A stretch of 64,000 nucleotides of DNA from Streptomyces virginiae (GTDB lineage Bacteria; Actinomycetota; Actinomycetes; Streptomycetales; Streptomycetaceae), in the NCBI RefSeq assembly GCF_000720455.1, contig NZ_JOAK01000001.1, forward strand, positions 372,001 to 436,000. The letters run 5' to 3'. The notes beneath the pieces were generated by a model. It saw nothing but the letters and a program-made list of their open reading frames with translations, was not told the DNA's origin and did not search any database. Both the position numbers and the translations under genes were made by a program. Below, in pieces: positions 1 through 10,424 of the stretch (within the stretch, counting starts at the first letter, position 1; each line of letters starts with the position of its first letter).

Positions 1-145
1 GGCGGAATGCGGCAACGGGTTGCGGCCATTTGTGCGGAAGTGGCTCGCGCGCTTGCGGCCAGAAGAGCACAGGGCTCTGAGAAGGTTGACGTGGGCTGGG
101 GAAAGACGGCGACCGCGTACCGCCTTCATTGACCGGGAGAGAATT

Positions 146-622
146 ATGACCATCAAGGACATCGGGCCGGAACCTCAAAGCTTCGACCTTGAGAAGGCGA
201 CACTCGACAACACGAACTATCGCGCGGTCGCCTGGTCCGGGAAGTACCTTCAGTTGACCCTCATGTCGATCCCGGTGGGTGAGGACATCGGCTTGGAGGC
301 GCACCCGGAGACCGACCAGTTCCTACGACTCGACGCAGGCCGGGGCCGCGTCCAGATGGGCCGCACGAAGGATCGACTCGACTTCGACCGGGAGGTCGAG
401 GACGGCTGGGCAATCTTCGTGCCCGCCGGCACTTGGCACAACGTCACCAACATCGGTGACGAGAACCTGCAGCTCTACGCCGTCTACGCGCCGGTCCACC
501 ACGCGTCGGGCAAGATCCATGCAACAGCCGCCGACGCGGAGCGCGACGAGGACTCAGGCAACGACGAGCCGGCGTACTGGTCGGTCCAGCCTGCCCAGCA
601 GCCATCGGACGAGCACGCCTGA
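146..622 (+). CDS. Cupin-domain protein
   Basis: 158-residue small cupin. The N-terminal part is generic; the conserved beta-barrel runs from about residue 25 to 120, with the cupin 1 signature region around AHPETDQFLRLDAGRG and cupin 2 around FVPAGTWHNVTNIG. Histidines in both motifs (AHPETDQ and TWHN) are those that usually hold a metal. No fused domain indicates a substrate, so the reaction is unknown. The ATG at 146 is chosen because GGGAGA lies five bases upstream; an in-frame upstream start at 20 has no comparable site. The C-terminal 35 residues are acidic and probably disordered. The gene lies on the 3' side of the tRNA-Gly, so it may belong to an integrated element (inference). Confidence 0.8.
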   Translation: MTIKDIGPEPQSFDLEKATLDNTNYRAVAWSGKYLQLTLMSIPVGEDIGLEAHPETDQFLRLDAGRGRVQMGRTKDRLDFDREVEDGWAIFVPAGTWHNVTNIGDENLQLYAVYAPVHHASGKIHATAADAERDEDSGNDEPAYWSVQPAQQPSDEHA

Positions 623-814
623 CCAGCGAGGGCTTGTCGCGACAGTCGGCCCCGAGGCGAGCCGAAAGCACCAGTGCGACCGCCGCCGTCCACAGGATCG
701 CCCCCCCGCTCGTGGCTCCGGCCGGAGCGGCCCGGGGGAGGTGACGAAAAGGGGTGGTGAGGGTGGCCGTCAGTGACCACTCGGCGTCCAACCTGACGCC
801 CCGTTACGGCACTT

Positions 815-836
815 ATGGCACGCGAATGGCACGCGA
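815..836. repeat. Tandem 11-bp direct repeat next to tRNA-Gly
   Basis: Two exact adjacent copies of ATGGCACGCGA (815-825 and 826-836), about 60 bp from the 3' end of tRNA-Gly. Short direct repeats beside tRNA 3' ends occur as arm sites of tyrosine recombinases, but no integrase gene is visible, so the role is open. Confidence 0.55.
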
Positions 837-861
837 GGCTCGATAGGTCTAGACAACAAAC

Positions 862-888
862 AAGCCCCAGGTCGCTGACCTGGGGCTT
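862..888 (-). terminator. Terminator of tRNA-Gly
   Basis: Perfect 12-bp stem (AAGCCCCAGGTC with its complement) and a 3-base loop. On the minus strand it is followed by a T-rich stretch, the arrangement of an intrinsic terminator. It lies six bases past the tRNA 3' end. Confidence 0.85.
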
Positions 889-893
889 TGTCG

Positions 894-967
894 TGGAGCG
901 GATGACGGGAATCGAACCCGCGCTATAAGCTTGGGAAGCTCATGTTCTACCATTAAACTACATCCGC
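894..967 (-). tRNA. tRNA-Gly (anticodon TCC)
   Basis: Read on the minus strand, it starts GCGGATG and ends CATCCGC-T-CCA, a perfect 7-bp acceptor stem with an encoded CCA. The anticodon loop is CTTCCCA, giving anticodon TCC (GGA/GGG glycine codons). The T arm contains GGTTCGATTCC. Length is 74 bases, and a strong terminator follows. Confidence 0.95.
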
Positions 968-1192
968 GCAGAGGGTCAGTTTCCTGCATCCCTACCGTTG
1001 CACACTCTACCCCATGATCGACCCCCGGCGTATTTGCCGCGGGGTCGCCGTTGTCTGTCGTGTGCACGGGAGCGTGTGGGGACGGGAGTTGGGGCGTACC
1101 GTGTCGTGCGGAGCGCGGCGGCTGGAGCGGGTGCGGATCATCCCCTAATGTGGCGATTCGTCGCAGAATGGCTCGTTGGGGAAAGGGACACG

Positions 1193-1360
1193 ATGGAGCA
1201 CACCGTCGTCCGTTGTGCCGAAGGGCACGTTTTCAGTACCGCCTCCTTCCCGCTGCAGCACCTCGGTGCCGGCCGGATCGGGCCCGGGCGGCTGCTGCGG
1301 TGTCCGCGATGCGCGCGCCTGCGGCAGGCCGTGCCCGTCGGCGGTGCGCCCAAGCGCTGA
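1193..1360 (+). CDS. Small conserved zinc-ribbon-like protein
   Basis: 55-residue protein of unknown function. It has two cysteine knuckles, CAEGH near residue 8 and CPRC near residue 40, spaced as in a small zinc ribbon, and a basic C-terminus. The ATG at 1193 is preceded by GAAAGGGA, a good ribosome binding site; an in-frame ATG at 1148 would add 15 residues but has no such site. It stands alone upstream of dcd. I recognise it as a short protein commonly found at this place in Streptomyces but know no function; metal or nucleic-acid binding is only inferred. Confidence 0.65.
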   Translation: MEHTVVRCAEGHVFSTASFPLQHLGAGRIGPGRLLRCPRCARLRQAVPVGGAPKR

Positions 1361-1445
1361 GCGCGGGGTGTGAGACGTACGGCCGGGCGCGCGGGCGTTC
1401 CCTCTCGATTGGGGGAGGCCCGCGCGCTCTGCGTATCCTCGGGAC

Positions 1446-2033
1446 GTGCTTCTCTCTGACAAAGACATCCGGGCCGAGCTCGACAGCGGACGGGTTCGCA
1501 TCGACCCGTTCGACGAGGCGATGGTGCAGCCCTCCAGCATCGATGTGCGTCTCGACCGGTTCTTCCGGGTGTTCGAGAATCACCGCTACGCCCACATCGA
1601 CCCCGCGGTCGAGCAGCCGGACCTGACGCGGATGGTCGAGCCCGAAGGGGACGAGGCGTTCATCCTGCATCCCGGTGAGTTCGTCCTGGCGTCGACCTAC
1701 GAGGTCATCTCGCTGCCCGACGACATCGCCTCCCGGCTGGAGGGGAAGTCCAGCCTGGGCCGTCTGGGCCTCGTGACGCACTCGACCGCCGGGTTCATCG
1801 ACCCCGGCTTCTCGGGCCACGTGACCCTTGAGCTGTCGAACCTGGCCACGCTGCCGATCAAGCTCTGGCCGGGCATGAAGATCGGGCAGCTGTGCATGTT
1901 CCGGCTCAGCTCGCCCGCGGAGTTCCCGTACGGCAGCGAACGGTACGGCTCCAGGTACCAGGGGCAGCGCGGGCCGACCGCCTCGCGCTCCTTCCAGAAC
2001 TTCCACCGCACCCAGGTGAGGCACGAGGCATGA
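1446..2033 (+). CDS. dcd: dCTP deaminase
   Basis: 195-residue dCTP deaminase, which converts dCTP to dUTP for thymidylate synthesis. It shows the family core [19 protein letters not shown] (about residues 98-116) followed by the trimer active-site segment [14 protein letters not shown], where the glutamate acts in deamination, and the C-terminal [16 protein letters not shown] lid. Length is typical. The start is GTG at 1446, the only start that gives the conserved [13 protein letters not shown]-terminus. Its stop overlaps the next gene's ATG (ATGA), so the two are probably translationally coupled. Confidence 0.95.
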   Translation: MLLSDKDIRAELDSGRVRIDPFDEAMVQPSSIDVRLDRFFRVFENHRYAHIDPAVEQPDLTRMVEPEGDEAFILHPGEFVLASTYEVISLPDDIASRLEGKSSLGRLGLVTHSTAGFIDPGFSGHVTLELSNLATLPIKLWPGMKIGQLCMFRLSSPAEFPYGSERYGSRYQGQRGPTASRSFQNFHRTQVRHEA

Positions 2034-2530
2034 GCGACGCAGTACGCGAGAACCTGACCTACGAGGGCTTCGGCGCCGCCGTGCGCGAGCTGGCGCAGAC
2101 CATCGCCGACGACGGCTACGAGCCCGACATCATCCTGAGCATCGCCCGCGGCGGCGTGTTCGTCGCCGGCGGCCTGGCCTACGCCCTGGACTGCAAGAAC
2201 ATCCACCTGGTCAACGTGGAGTTCTACACCGGTGTCGGCACCACGCTGGAGATGCCGGTCATGCTGGCGCCCGTGCCCGAGGCGATCGACTTCACGAACA
2301 AGAAGGTCCTCATCGCCGACGACGTCGCCGACACCGGCAAGACGCTGAAGCTGGTGCACGACTTCTGCCTGGGCCACGTCGCCGAGGTGCGCTCCGCCGT
2401 CATCTACGAGAAGTCCCACTCCCTCGTGAAGTGCGAGTACGTGTGGAAGAAGACCGACGAGTGGATCAACTTCCCGTGGTCGGTCGAGCCGCCCGTCGTC
2501 AAGCGTGAGGGCCAGGTCCTCGACGCCTGA
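2030..2530 (+). CDS. Phosphoribosyltransferase (type I)
   Basis: 166-residue protein with a type I phosphoribosyltransferase fold. The PRPP-binding loop [14 protein letters not shown] lies at about residues 99-112, and the segment [14 protein letters not shown] matches the pyrophosphate loop. Such proteins act in purine or xanthine salvage; the substrate cannot be settled from sequence, though hypoxanthine/guanine or xanthine are likely. The ATG overlaps the dcd stop in ATGA, indicating a dcd operon linked by nucleotide metabolism. A perfect hairpin follows the stop. Confidence 0.85.
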   Translation: MSDAVRENLTYEGFGAAVRELAQTIADDGYEPDIILSIARGGVFVAGGLAYALDCKNIHLVNVEFYTGVGTTLEMPVMLAPVPEAIDFTNKKVLIADDVADTGKTLKLVHDFCLGHVAEVRSAVIYEKSHSLVKCEYVWKKTDEWINFPWSVEPPVVKREGQVLDA

Positions 2531-2554
2531 TCCACCGCTGTCCGACCGGACGTG

Positions 2555-2592
2555 CGCGAGGGGCCCCCGGCCGTTGCCGGGGGCCCCTCGCG
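2555..2592. terminator. Bidirectional terminator hairpin
   Basis: Perfect 16-bp GC-rich stem (arms 2555-2570 and 2577-2592) with a 6-base loop, between two convergent genes. There is no T-run, as is usual in Streptomyces. Confidence 0.75.
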
Positions 2593-2614
2593 CGTCCGGG
2601 TGTCTGCGCACCAG

Positions 2615-3523
2615 CTAGATGGTGCCCAGCTTGATGATCGACAGCAGGGCGATCAGCTGGATCGCGGAGGCGCCGAGCGCCTTCGGCCAGGGCAGGTCGT
2701 GCGACTTGCTGACCAGCGAGGTGAAGAGCGCGCCCGCGGCGACCCAGGTGGCCCAGCCAAGGACCTGGACGATCATGTTGTCGCCGCCGAGGAACACGGC
2801 GAAGAGCAGGCGCGGGGCGTCCGTGATGGACATGACCAGCATCGACAGGCCCACGGTGGGCTGCCAGCTGCCGTCGCCGCCCATCTGGCGGGCCAGGGTG
2901 TGCGTGACCGCGCCCAGGAGCAGACCGCAGATGACGAAGGCCGCGCCGGCGGACAGCACGATCGGGACGGCCTTCGACAGGGTCGCGTTGATCACGTCCT
3001 TGCGGGCGTCGTCGAGGCCGAAGACCGCGAGGAGGCCGTAGAGGAAGGTCACGATCAGCGCCGGACCCCAGACGGGGTAGTCGCGCATCTGCAGGAAGGT
3101 CTGCCCCGGCCGCGTCACGATGCCGCGGAGCAGCTCCTTCCACGGCAGCCGCGGCCCGGTGGGCGCCGCCGCGGCAGCGCCGGCGTGGTAGGTCGCGCCC
3201 TGGCTGTAGGGGTCCTCGCCGACGGCGAAGACCTGCGTGTGCCCCGGGTTGTCGTTGTTGTAGTTGCCGCCGCCCCCGTGGCCGTGCGGGGGCTGCTGCG
3301 CGTGCGGGTGCTGCTGCCCGTACGGGTCGAAGTACTCCGGCTCGCCGTGGCCCCCGGCGTTCGGCTGCGGCCACTGCTGCTGCGGTGGCGGCCCGCCGAC
3401 GGGAGGGTAGGGCGGCTGGCCGTACGGCGGCGGTTGCTGCTGACCGTACGACTGCTGCTGCTGCGGGGGTTGTTGGGGAGCGCGGTTGTTGTCCCGGCCG
3501 CGTCCGATCCTGAATCCAGCCAC
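2615..3523 (-). CDS. Yip1-family membrane protein with Gln/Pro-rich N-terminus
   Basis: About 302 residues. The first 130 are low complexity, rich in Gln, Pro, Tyr and Gly, and probably a disordered cytoplasmic region. The C-terminal 180 residues carry five or six hydrophobic segments of the Yip1 type, starting near LPWKELLRGIVTRPGQTF, the usual entry to that domain. Function in bacteria is unknown. I chose the GTG at 3523, giving VAGFRIGRGRD, because the upstream extension to a GTG at 3580 looks non-conserved; neither has a strong ribosome binding site. It converges on the dcd operon. Confidence 0.75.
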   Translation of the reverse strand: MAGFRIGRGRDNNRAPQQPPQQQQSYGQQQPPPYGQPPYPPVGGPPPQQQWPQPNAGGHGEPEYFDPYGQQHPHAQQPPHGHGGGGNYNNDNPGHTQVFAVGEDPYSQGATYHAGAAAAAPTGPRLPWKELLRGIVTRPGQTFLQMRDYPVWGPALIVTFLYGLLAVFGLDDARKDVINATLSKAVPIVLSAGAAFVICGLLLGAVTHTLARQMGGDGSWQPTVGLSMLVMSITDAPRLLFAVFLGGDNMIVQVLGWATWVAAGALFTSLVSKSHDLPWPKALGASAIQLIALLSIIKLGTI

Positions 3524-3760
3524 GTGATCGAACGTACCTGGTCCGGCGGGCTCCGGTGGCCGGGCAGCCGGAACAGGCACCCTTTGCGGCTGACCTGTGA
3601 CATCCCTTAGGGGATCCCCGGGGGGCTGTCCCCACCTCCGGAGCGCATCGGCCCGGTGTCCGGTTTACGTAGCTGCGTGGCGTTCTGCGGGCCTTCGTTA
3701 CATTGTCGATGGAATACGCACATATCGGGCCCGTAGCTTCGTCTTCGTCGACTCCACGCA

Positions 3761-3790
3761 GCACGAACGATCACGAACGATCACGAACGA
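3761..3790. repeat. Three tandem 10-bp repeats upstream of a secreted-protein gene
   Basis: Three consecutive decamers (consensus TCACGAACGA, first copy beginning with G) end about 20 bp before the start codon at 3811. A 10-bp period places each copy on the same face of the helix, which would suit a repeated protein-binding site in the 5' leader. No factor is identified. Confidence 0.6.
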
Positions 3791-3810
3791 GCCCGAGGAA
3801 GAGTCCCATC

Positions 3811-4611
3811 ATGCGCAGCACCCGCCGAACCACCCTCCGTACCGCCGCCGTCGTCGCCGGCGCGGCCACCGTCCTGGCGCTCCCGGTCGGATCCGCCTTC
3901 GCGGACTCCCCGGCCGTGCCCGGGCCGCCCGTCGGGCCGTCGGTGGATTCCCGGGTGGCGCCCGCGCGGGCCTTCGTCACCGCCGTGAAGCTCACGGACG
4001 GCTCGATCGCCAAGGTCTACAGGGTCGGCAAGCTCGGCGAGAACCACTTCGAGGCCGACATATACGCCGCCGGCACCAAGCTGGACACCCTGGTCAGCAG
4101 GGGCAGCGCGGCGGCGTACGGGCAGAGCAACGGCCTGCACGTGGTCCTCCAGCCGAACGGCACGGTGACGTCGTGGCTGGACGGGGCGCCGAAGCCGCAG
4201 CCGAAGCCGGATGTGCGCAAGCACGGGAGGGCGGAGAGCTCGGTGCGGGTCGCCGTGCCGGACGGGCGGATCGCGAAGCTGGCCGACGGCCCGCGCGGCA
4301 AGCGAGTGGTGATCTCCATGCCGAACGGCAACGTCCTCGGCGTCATCGACCTGAAGCGTCCGAGCACGCAGAACGACGGCTGGACGTACAAGCTCGTCCA
4401 CGACGGCAAGCGCGTGAAGTTCTTCGTCATCGACGGCAAGGGCGGCGGGAACAGCTGGGTCTACGACTTCGACGGCCGGCTGATCGAGAAGTACACGGTC
4501 GACGCGCCGGTCGCGGCGCGCGGCAGCGGCAGTGGCACGGCGTCGGCGGACGCCGCCGGGCTCGGCTTCGCGGTCCTGCTGGCCCACCCCGCGGCCGACG
4601 CCCGGGGCTGA
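3811..4611 (+). CDS. Secreted protein of unknown function
   Basis: 266 residues. A classical export signal is visible: basic RRTTLR, hydrophobic TAAVVAGAATVLALPVG, and cleavage expected after SAFA (about residue 30). The mature part is soluble and predicted to be mostly beta strand, with loosely repeated ADGPRGKRVVISMPNG and HDGKRVKFFVIDGKG segments. No catalytic motif is recognisable. The ATG at 3811 follows GAGGAAGAG by seven bases; an in-frame upstream ATG at 3703 would put the signal peptide in the interior. The C-terminal 20 residues turn mildly hydrophobic. The leader carries the decamer repeats. Confidence 0.75.
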   Translation: MRSTRRTTLRTAAVVAGAATVLALPVGSAFADSPAVPGPPVGPSVDSRVAPARAFVTAVKLTDGSIAKVYRVGKLGENHFEADIYAAGTKLDTLVSRGSAAAYGQSNGLHVVLQPNGTVTSWLDGAPKPQPKPDVRKHGRAESSVRVAVPDGRIAKLADGPRGKRVVISMPNGNVLGVIDLKRPSTQNDGWTYKLVHDGKRVKFFVIDGKGGGNSWVYDFDGRLIEKYTVDAPVAARGSGSGTASADAAGLGFAVLLAHPAADARG

Positions 4612-4791
4612 CCCCGCAACGCCCTGTGCCCGGCGGCTGCCGGCCCGGGTGCCCACTGGGCCTTCCGGGCCTTGGCCCCCGGCGCCTGCCGCTCCGCCTG
4701 GGGCTGCGCGTCGGCGTCGTGGGCCCGGGTGGGCACTCGGCCCCTGGCGCCGCCTCGCCGCCCCCCGTGGGTGGTGTCCGGGGGCGAAGCC

Positions 4792-5014
4792 GGAATGCCG
4801 GAACGGCCGGCCCCCGAGTGGGGACCGGCCGTTGCGGTGTGTGCCCTGTGCCCTGTGCCCTGTGCCTGGCGGCAGCTGGCCCGTCGCCTTCTCCGGGTCC
4901 GGCCCCGGCCTCGGGTGCGCACTCGGCCCCGGTCCGCCTCGGCCCCCGGCGGCGCCTCGCTGGAATGCCGCAACGGCCGGTCCCCGAGTGGGGACCGGCC
5001 GTTGCGGTGTGTGC
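4792..5014. repeat. Duplicated 53-bp hairpin units in a 424-bp intergenic stretch
   Basis: The stretch 4612-5035 holds no convincing gene. It contains two 53-bp direct copies (4792-4844 and 4962-5014) that differ at two positions, 170 bp apart. Each can fold into a long hairpin, imperfect in the first copy and perfect in the second. The sequence between is low-complexity C/G-rich with short CCCTGTG repeats. It lies between convergent genes, so a duplicated terminator is the simplest reading. Confidence 0.7.
4970..5005. terminator. Strong hairpin terminator
   Basis: Perfect 16-bp stem, arms 4970-4985 and 4990-5005, with tetraloop GAGT, ending 31 bp from the stop codon of the convergent Fe-S oxidoreductase gene. 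No T-run. Confidence 0.75.
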
Positions 5015-5035
5015 GTGCTACCGAGTGCCTGGTGG

Positions 5036-7720
5036 CTACTTGGCGTCCTCGGCCTTCGCCTTCGGCTCGGCCGGGCCCTCCTTCTGCGCCTCGGGCTTCG
5101 CGTCGGCCTCCGGCGCCGCCTCGGCTTCCGCCTTGGCCTCGGGCTGCGCCTCGGCCTCGGCCCCCGGCGCCGCTTCAGCCTTCGCGTCAGCCTCGGTCTC
5201 GGCCTGCGGCGCTGCCTCTGCTTCGACCTCAGCCGCCGCCTCGGCCTCCGCCTCGGCCTCCGCCTTGGCCTCAGCCTCCGCCTCAGCCTCAGCCTTCGCC
5301 TTTGCCTCGGCTTCCGCCTCCGCCTCCGCCTTCGCTTCCGCTTCGGCCTTCGCCTTTGCCTCGGCTTCGGCCTTGGCCTTGGCCTCCGCTTCGGCCTTGG
5401 CCTTCGCCTCCTCGGCGGCCTTCGCCTTGGCCGCCGCTTCGGCCTCCGCCGCCGCGGCAGCCTCGGCTTCCGCCTCCGCCGCCAGGGCGGCCAGTTCCGC
5501 CTCCGTCGGGCCCGGGGCCTTGACCGACTCCAGCAGCAGCTGGGCCACGTCCACGACCTGCACGGACTCCTTCGCCTGGCCCTCGTTCTTCTTGCCGTTG
5601 ACCGAGTCGGTCAGCATGACCAGGCAGAACGGGCAGGCGGTCGAGACGATGTCGGGGTTGAGGGACAGGGCCTCGTCGACGCGCTCGTTGTTGATGCGCT
5701 TGCCGATCCGCTCCTCCATCCACATCCGCGCGCCACCGGCGCCGCAGCAGAAGCCCCGCTCCTTGTGGCGGTGCATCTCCTGCTGGCGCAGACCCGGCAC
5801 GGCCGACATGATCTCGCGCGGCGGCGTGTAGACCTTGTTGTGCCGGCCCAGGTAGCACGGGTCGTGGTACGTGATCAGGCCGTCGACCGGCGTCACCGGC
5901 GTCAGCCGGCCCTCGTCGATCAGGTGCTGCAGCAGCTGCGTGTGGTGGATGACCTCGTACTCGCCGCCCAGCTGCGGGTACTCGTTCGCGATGGTGTTGA
6001 AGCAGTGCGGGCAGGTCGAGACGATCCGCTTCGCCGACTTCGGCTTCTTGGTCTCCGGGTCGTCGTCGTCCTCGCCGAACGCCATGTTCAGCATGGCCAC
6101 GTTCTCCTGGCCCAGCTGCTGGAACAGCGGCTCGTTGCCCAGGCGGCGCGGCGAGTCACCGGTGCACTTCTCGTCGCCGCCCATGATCGCGAACTTGACG
6201 CCCGCGATGTTCAGCAGCTCCGCGAAGGCCTTCGTGGTCTTCTTGGCCCGGTCCTCCAGCGCGCCGGCGCAGCCGACCCAGTAGAGGTAGTCGAACTCGG
6301 AGAGGTCCTCCGCGTCCTTGCCGATGATCGGGACCTCGAAGTCCACCTCCTTCGTCCACTCGACGCGCTGCTTCTTCGCCAGGCCCCAGGGGTTGCCCTT
6401 CTTCTCCAGGTTCTTGAGCATCGTGCCCGCCTCGGACGGGAACGCGGACTCGATCATCACCTGGTAGCGGCGCATGTCGACGATGTGGTCGATGTGCTCG
6501 ATGTCGACCGGGCACTGCTCCACGCACGCACCGCAGGTCGTGCAGGACCACAGCACGTCCGGGTCGATGACGCCGTTCTCCTCGACCGTGCCGATCAGCG
6601 GGCGCTCGGCCTCGGCCAGCGCCGCGGCGGGGACACCGGCGAGCTGCTCCGCCGTGGCCTTCTCGTTGCCCTCCATGTCCTTGCCGCCGCCGGCCAGCAG
6701 GTACGGGGCCTTGGCGTGCGCGTGGTCGCGCAGCGACATGATGAGGAGCTTCGGGGAGAGCGGCTTGCCCGTGTTCCAGGCGGGGCACTGCGACTGGCAG
6801 CGGCCGCACTCGGTGCACGTGGAGAAGTCGAGGATGCCCTTCCAGGAGAACTGCTCGACCTGCGAGACGCCGAAGTTGTCGTCCTCGCCCGGGTCCTCGA
6901 AGTCGATCTCCTTGCCACCGCTGGTCATCGGCTGGAGCGCGCCCAGCGCGGTCGCGCCGTCGGCGTTGCGCTTGAACCAGATGTTCGGGAAGCCGAGGAA
7001 GCGGTGCCAGGCGACACCCATGTTGGTGTTCAGGGAGACCACGATCATCCAGATCAGCGAGGTGCCGATCTTGATCATCGCGGTGAAGTAGATGGCGTTC
7101 TGCAGCGCGCTCGCCGACAGCCCGTCGAAGGCCATGACCAGCGGGTACGAGATGGCGTACGCCGGCTCCCAGCCGTCCACGTGGTGGATCGCGCCCTCAA
7201 GGCCGCGCAGGCACAGGATCGCGAGGCCGATGGTGAGGATGATGTACTCGACGAAGTACGCCTGCCAGGCCTTCGAGCCGGCGAAGCGCGACTTGCGGCC
7301 GGCCCGGGAGGGCAGGCTCAGCAGACGGATCGCGATCAGGACCAGGATGCCGACGACCGTCATCAGGCCGATGAACTCGATGTAGAGCTCGAACGGCAGG
7401 AAGCCGCCCAGGACCGGAAGCGTCCAGTCGGCCTGGAAGAGCTGACCGTAGGCCTGGGCCAGGGTCGGCGGGAGCGTCAGGAAGCCGATCGCGACGAACC
7501 AGTGCGCGAAGCCGACGATGCCCCAGCGGTTCATGCGGCTGTGGCCGAGGAACTCCCGCACGAGGGTGAGCGTTCGGGCCTTCGGGTCGTCCGTGCGGCT
7601 GCCGGCCGGCACGGGCTGACCGATCTTCACGAAGCGGTAGATCTGCGCCACGGCTCGTGCGAGCAGCGCGACGCCGACCACGGTCAGGACCAGCGACACG
7701 ATGATCGCGGCGAGTTGCAT
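5036..7720 (-). CDS. Membrane Fe-S oxidoreductase (heterodisulfide reductase-like) with long Ala/Glu/Lys tail
   Basis: 894 residues. The N-terminal 240 residues have about six membrane spans with a NarI/HdrE-like character (histidines H72 and H239 could hold haem, an inference). Two 4Fe-4S motifs follow: C302-x2-C305-x2-C308-x3-CP and C393-x2-C396-x2-C399-x3-CP. Two CCG-type domains come next, with CPHC at 570, HDPCY at 619, GFCCGAGG at 656 and ACPFC at 695. Residues 735-894 are almost only Ala, Glu and Lys. The protein probably passes electrons between quinone and a cytoplasmic partner; substrate unknown. The ATG at 7720 has GGAGGG eight bases upstream. Transcribed alone, ending in the duplicated hairpins. 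Confidence 0.85.
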   Translation of the reverse strand: MQLAAIIVSLVLTVVGVALLARAVAQIYRFVKIGQPVPAGSRTDDPKARTLTLVREFLGHSRMNRWGIVGFAHWFVAIGFLTLPPTLAQAYGQLFQADWTLPVLGGFLPFELYIEFIGLMTVVGILVLIAIRLLSLPSRAGRKSRFAGSKAWQAYFVEYIILTIGLAILCLRGLEGAIHHVDGWEPAYAISYPLVMAFDGLSASALQNAIYFTAMIKIGTSLIWMIVVSLNTNMGVAWHRFLGFPNIWFKRNADGATALGALQPMTSGGKEIDFEDPGEDDNFGVSQVEQFSWKGILDFSTCTECGRCQSQCPAWNTGKPLSPKLLIMSLRDHAHAKAPYLLAGGGKDMEGNEKATAEQLAGVPAAALAEAERPLIGTVEENGVIDPDVLWSCTTCGACVEQCPVDIEHIDHIVDMRRYQVMIESAFPSEAGTMLKNLEKKGNPWGLAKKQRVEWTKEVDFEVPIIGKDAEDLSEFDYLYWVGCAGALEDRAKKTTKAFAELLNIAGVKFAIMGGDEKCTGDSPRRLGNEPLFQQLGQENVAMLNMAFGEDDDDPETKKPKSAKRIVSTCPHCFNTIANEYPQLGGEYEVIHHTQLLQHLIDEGRLTPVTPVDGLITYHDPCYLGRHNKVYTPPREIMSAVPGLRQQEMHRHKERGFCCGAGGARMWMEERIGKRINNERVDEALSLNPDIVSTACPFCLVMLTDSVNGKKNEGQAKESVQVVDVAQLLLESVKAPGPTEAELAALAAEAEAEAAAAAEAEAAAKAKAAEEAKAKAEAEAKAKAEAEAKAKAEAEAKAEAEAEAEAKAKAEAEAEAEAKAEAEAEAEAAAEVEAEAAPQAETEADAKAEAAPGAEAEAQPEAKAEAEAAPEADAKPEAQKEGPAEPKAKAEDAK

Positions 7721-7742
7721 GGGAGGGCTCCTCGGGCGGCAC

Positions 7743-7769
7743 TTACTAAGCGGTAACTTATGAAGTCAA
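7743..7769 (-). promoter_or_regulatory. Candidate promoter of the Fe-S oxidoreductase gene
   Basis: On the minus strand, TTGACT (7769-7764) is followed after 15 bases by TAGTAA (7748-7743). Spacing is a little short. It would give a leader of only about 15-20 bases carrying the ribosome binding site. Confidence 0.35.
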
Positions 7770-7830
7770 GGCTTGAGGTTACCCATTCCCGACGCCGCAA
7801 TGTAGCTGAGCGTGCGGTGATCTGTGTCGC

Positions 7831-8367
7831 TCAGGCGAGCCTTTGTCGGTAGGCCGCCAGGGGGGTCCGCGCCAGGATCGCCAGGTCCATCCCCAGCCAG
7901 TGGTTCTCCACATAATGCCGGTCGAGCAGCGCCATCTCCTCCCAGGGGAGGTCGGAGCGTGCGCTCATCTGCCACAAACCGGTCATTCCGGGGCGTACGA
8001 GGAGCCGGTCCGGGCGGTCCGTGCGGGCCTCCGGGCGCGGGCCGACGAGCGACATCTCACCGCGGACCACGTTGAGGAGCTGGGGGAGCACGTCGAGGGC
8101 GCAGCGCTCCAGGAGCGCGCCCGTCCGCCCCGCCGCGGCCGTGTGGAAGCGCCAGGTCCGCAGCGGCCGCCCGGCGAGGCCGACGGCGGCCTCCCGTGCG
8201 AAGGGGTGCCCACCGGTGGTCGCGTACAGCAGGGCGGTGACGGCCGCGAGCGGCAGGCCGAGCGTGGCGAGCAGGACCACTGCCCCGACGAGGTCGAGCA
8301 CCCGCTTCGCCGGCGGCGGGGCGGGTACCCGTACCCGTGGCCGGGAGGCGGTCAGTGTGAGGGGCAT
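7831..8367 (-). CDS. Short bacterial sugar transferase
   Basis: 178 residues of the undecaprenyl-phosphate sugar-1-phosphate transferase core. It has the KRVLDLVGAVVLL membrane anchor near residue 25, the LDVLPQLLNVVRGEMSLVGP core and PRPE near residue 110, and the C-terminal LLVRPGMTGLWQMSARSDL segment. These enzymes load the first sugar of an exopolysaccharide on the lipid carrier. It is shorter than full-length WcaJ/WbaP-type proteins and slightly condensed between the anchor and the core. The ATG at 8367 is preferred; the longer frame would run into the dnaK operator region. No other polysaccharide genes are adjacent, so its partner pathway is unclear. Confidence 0.75.
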   Translation of the reverse strand: MPLTLTASRPRVRVPAPPPAKRVLDLVGAVVLLATLGLPLAAVTALLYATTGGHPFAREAAVGLAGRPLRTWRFHTAAAGRTGALLERCALDVLPQLLNVVRGEMSLVGPRPEARTDRPDRLLVRPGMTGLWQMSARSDLPWEEMALLDRHYVENHWLGMDLAILARTPLAAYRQRLA

Positions 8368-8480
8368 GCCAGCACGCTGCCGCACGGGTGTCGCGTCCCC
8401 GGCGCGCCGCGCGGCGCGGGTCCCTCGTCCGGCCGCCCCGCCCCGGCGGCGCAACAGGGTTGCGCGTAAGTGGCAGCTAA

Positions 8481-10423
<1,943 letters not shown>

Positions 10424-10424
<1 letters not shown>

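Noticed and set aside
4532..7756. 1074-codon plus-strand frame across the Fe-S oxidoreductase
   Set aside because: Low-complexity Leu/Arg product mirroring the antisense strand; the minus-strand protein has intact Fe-S motifs.
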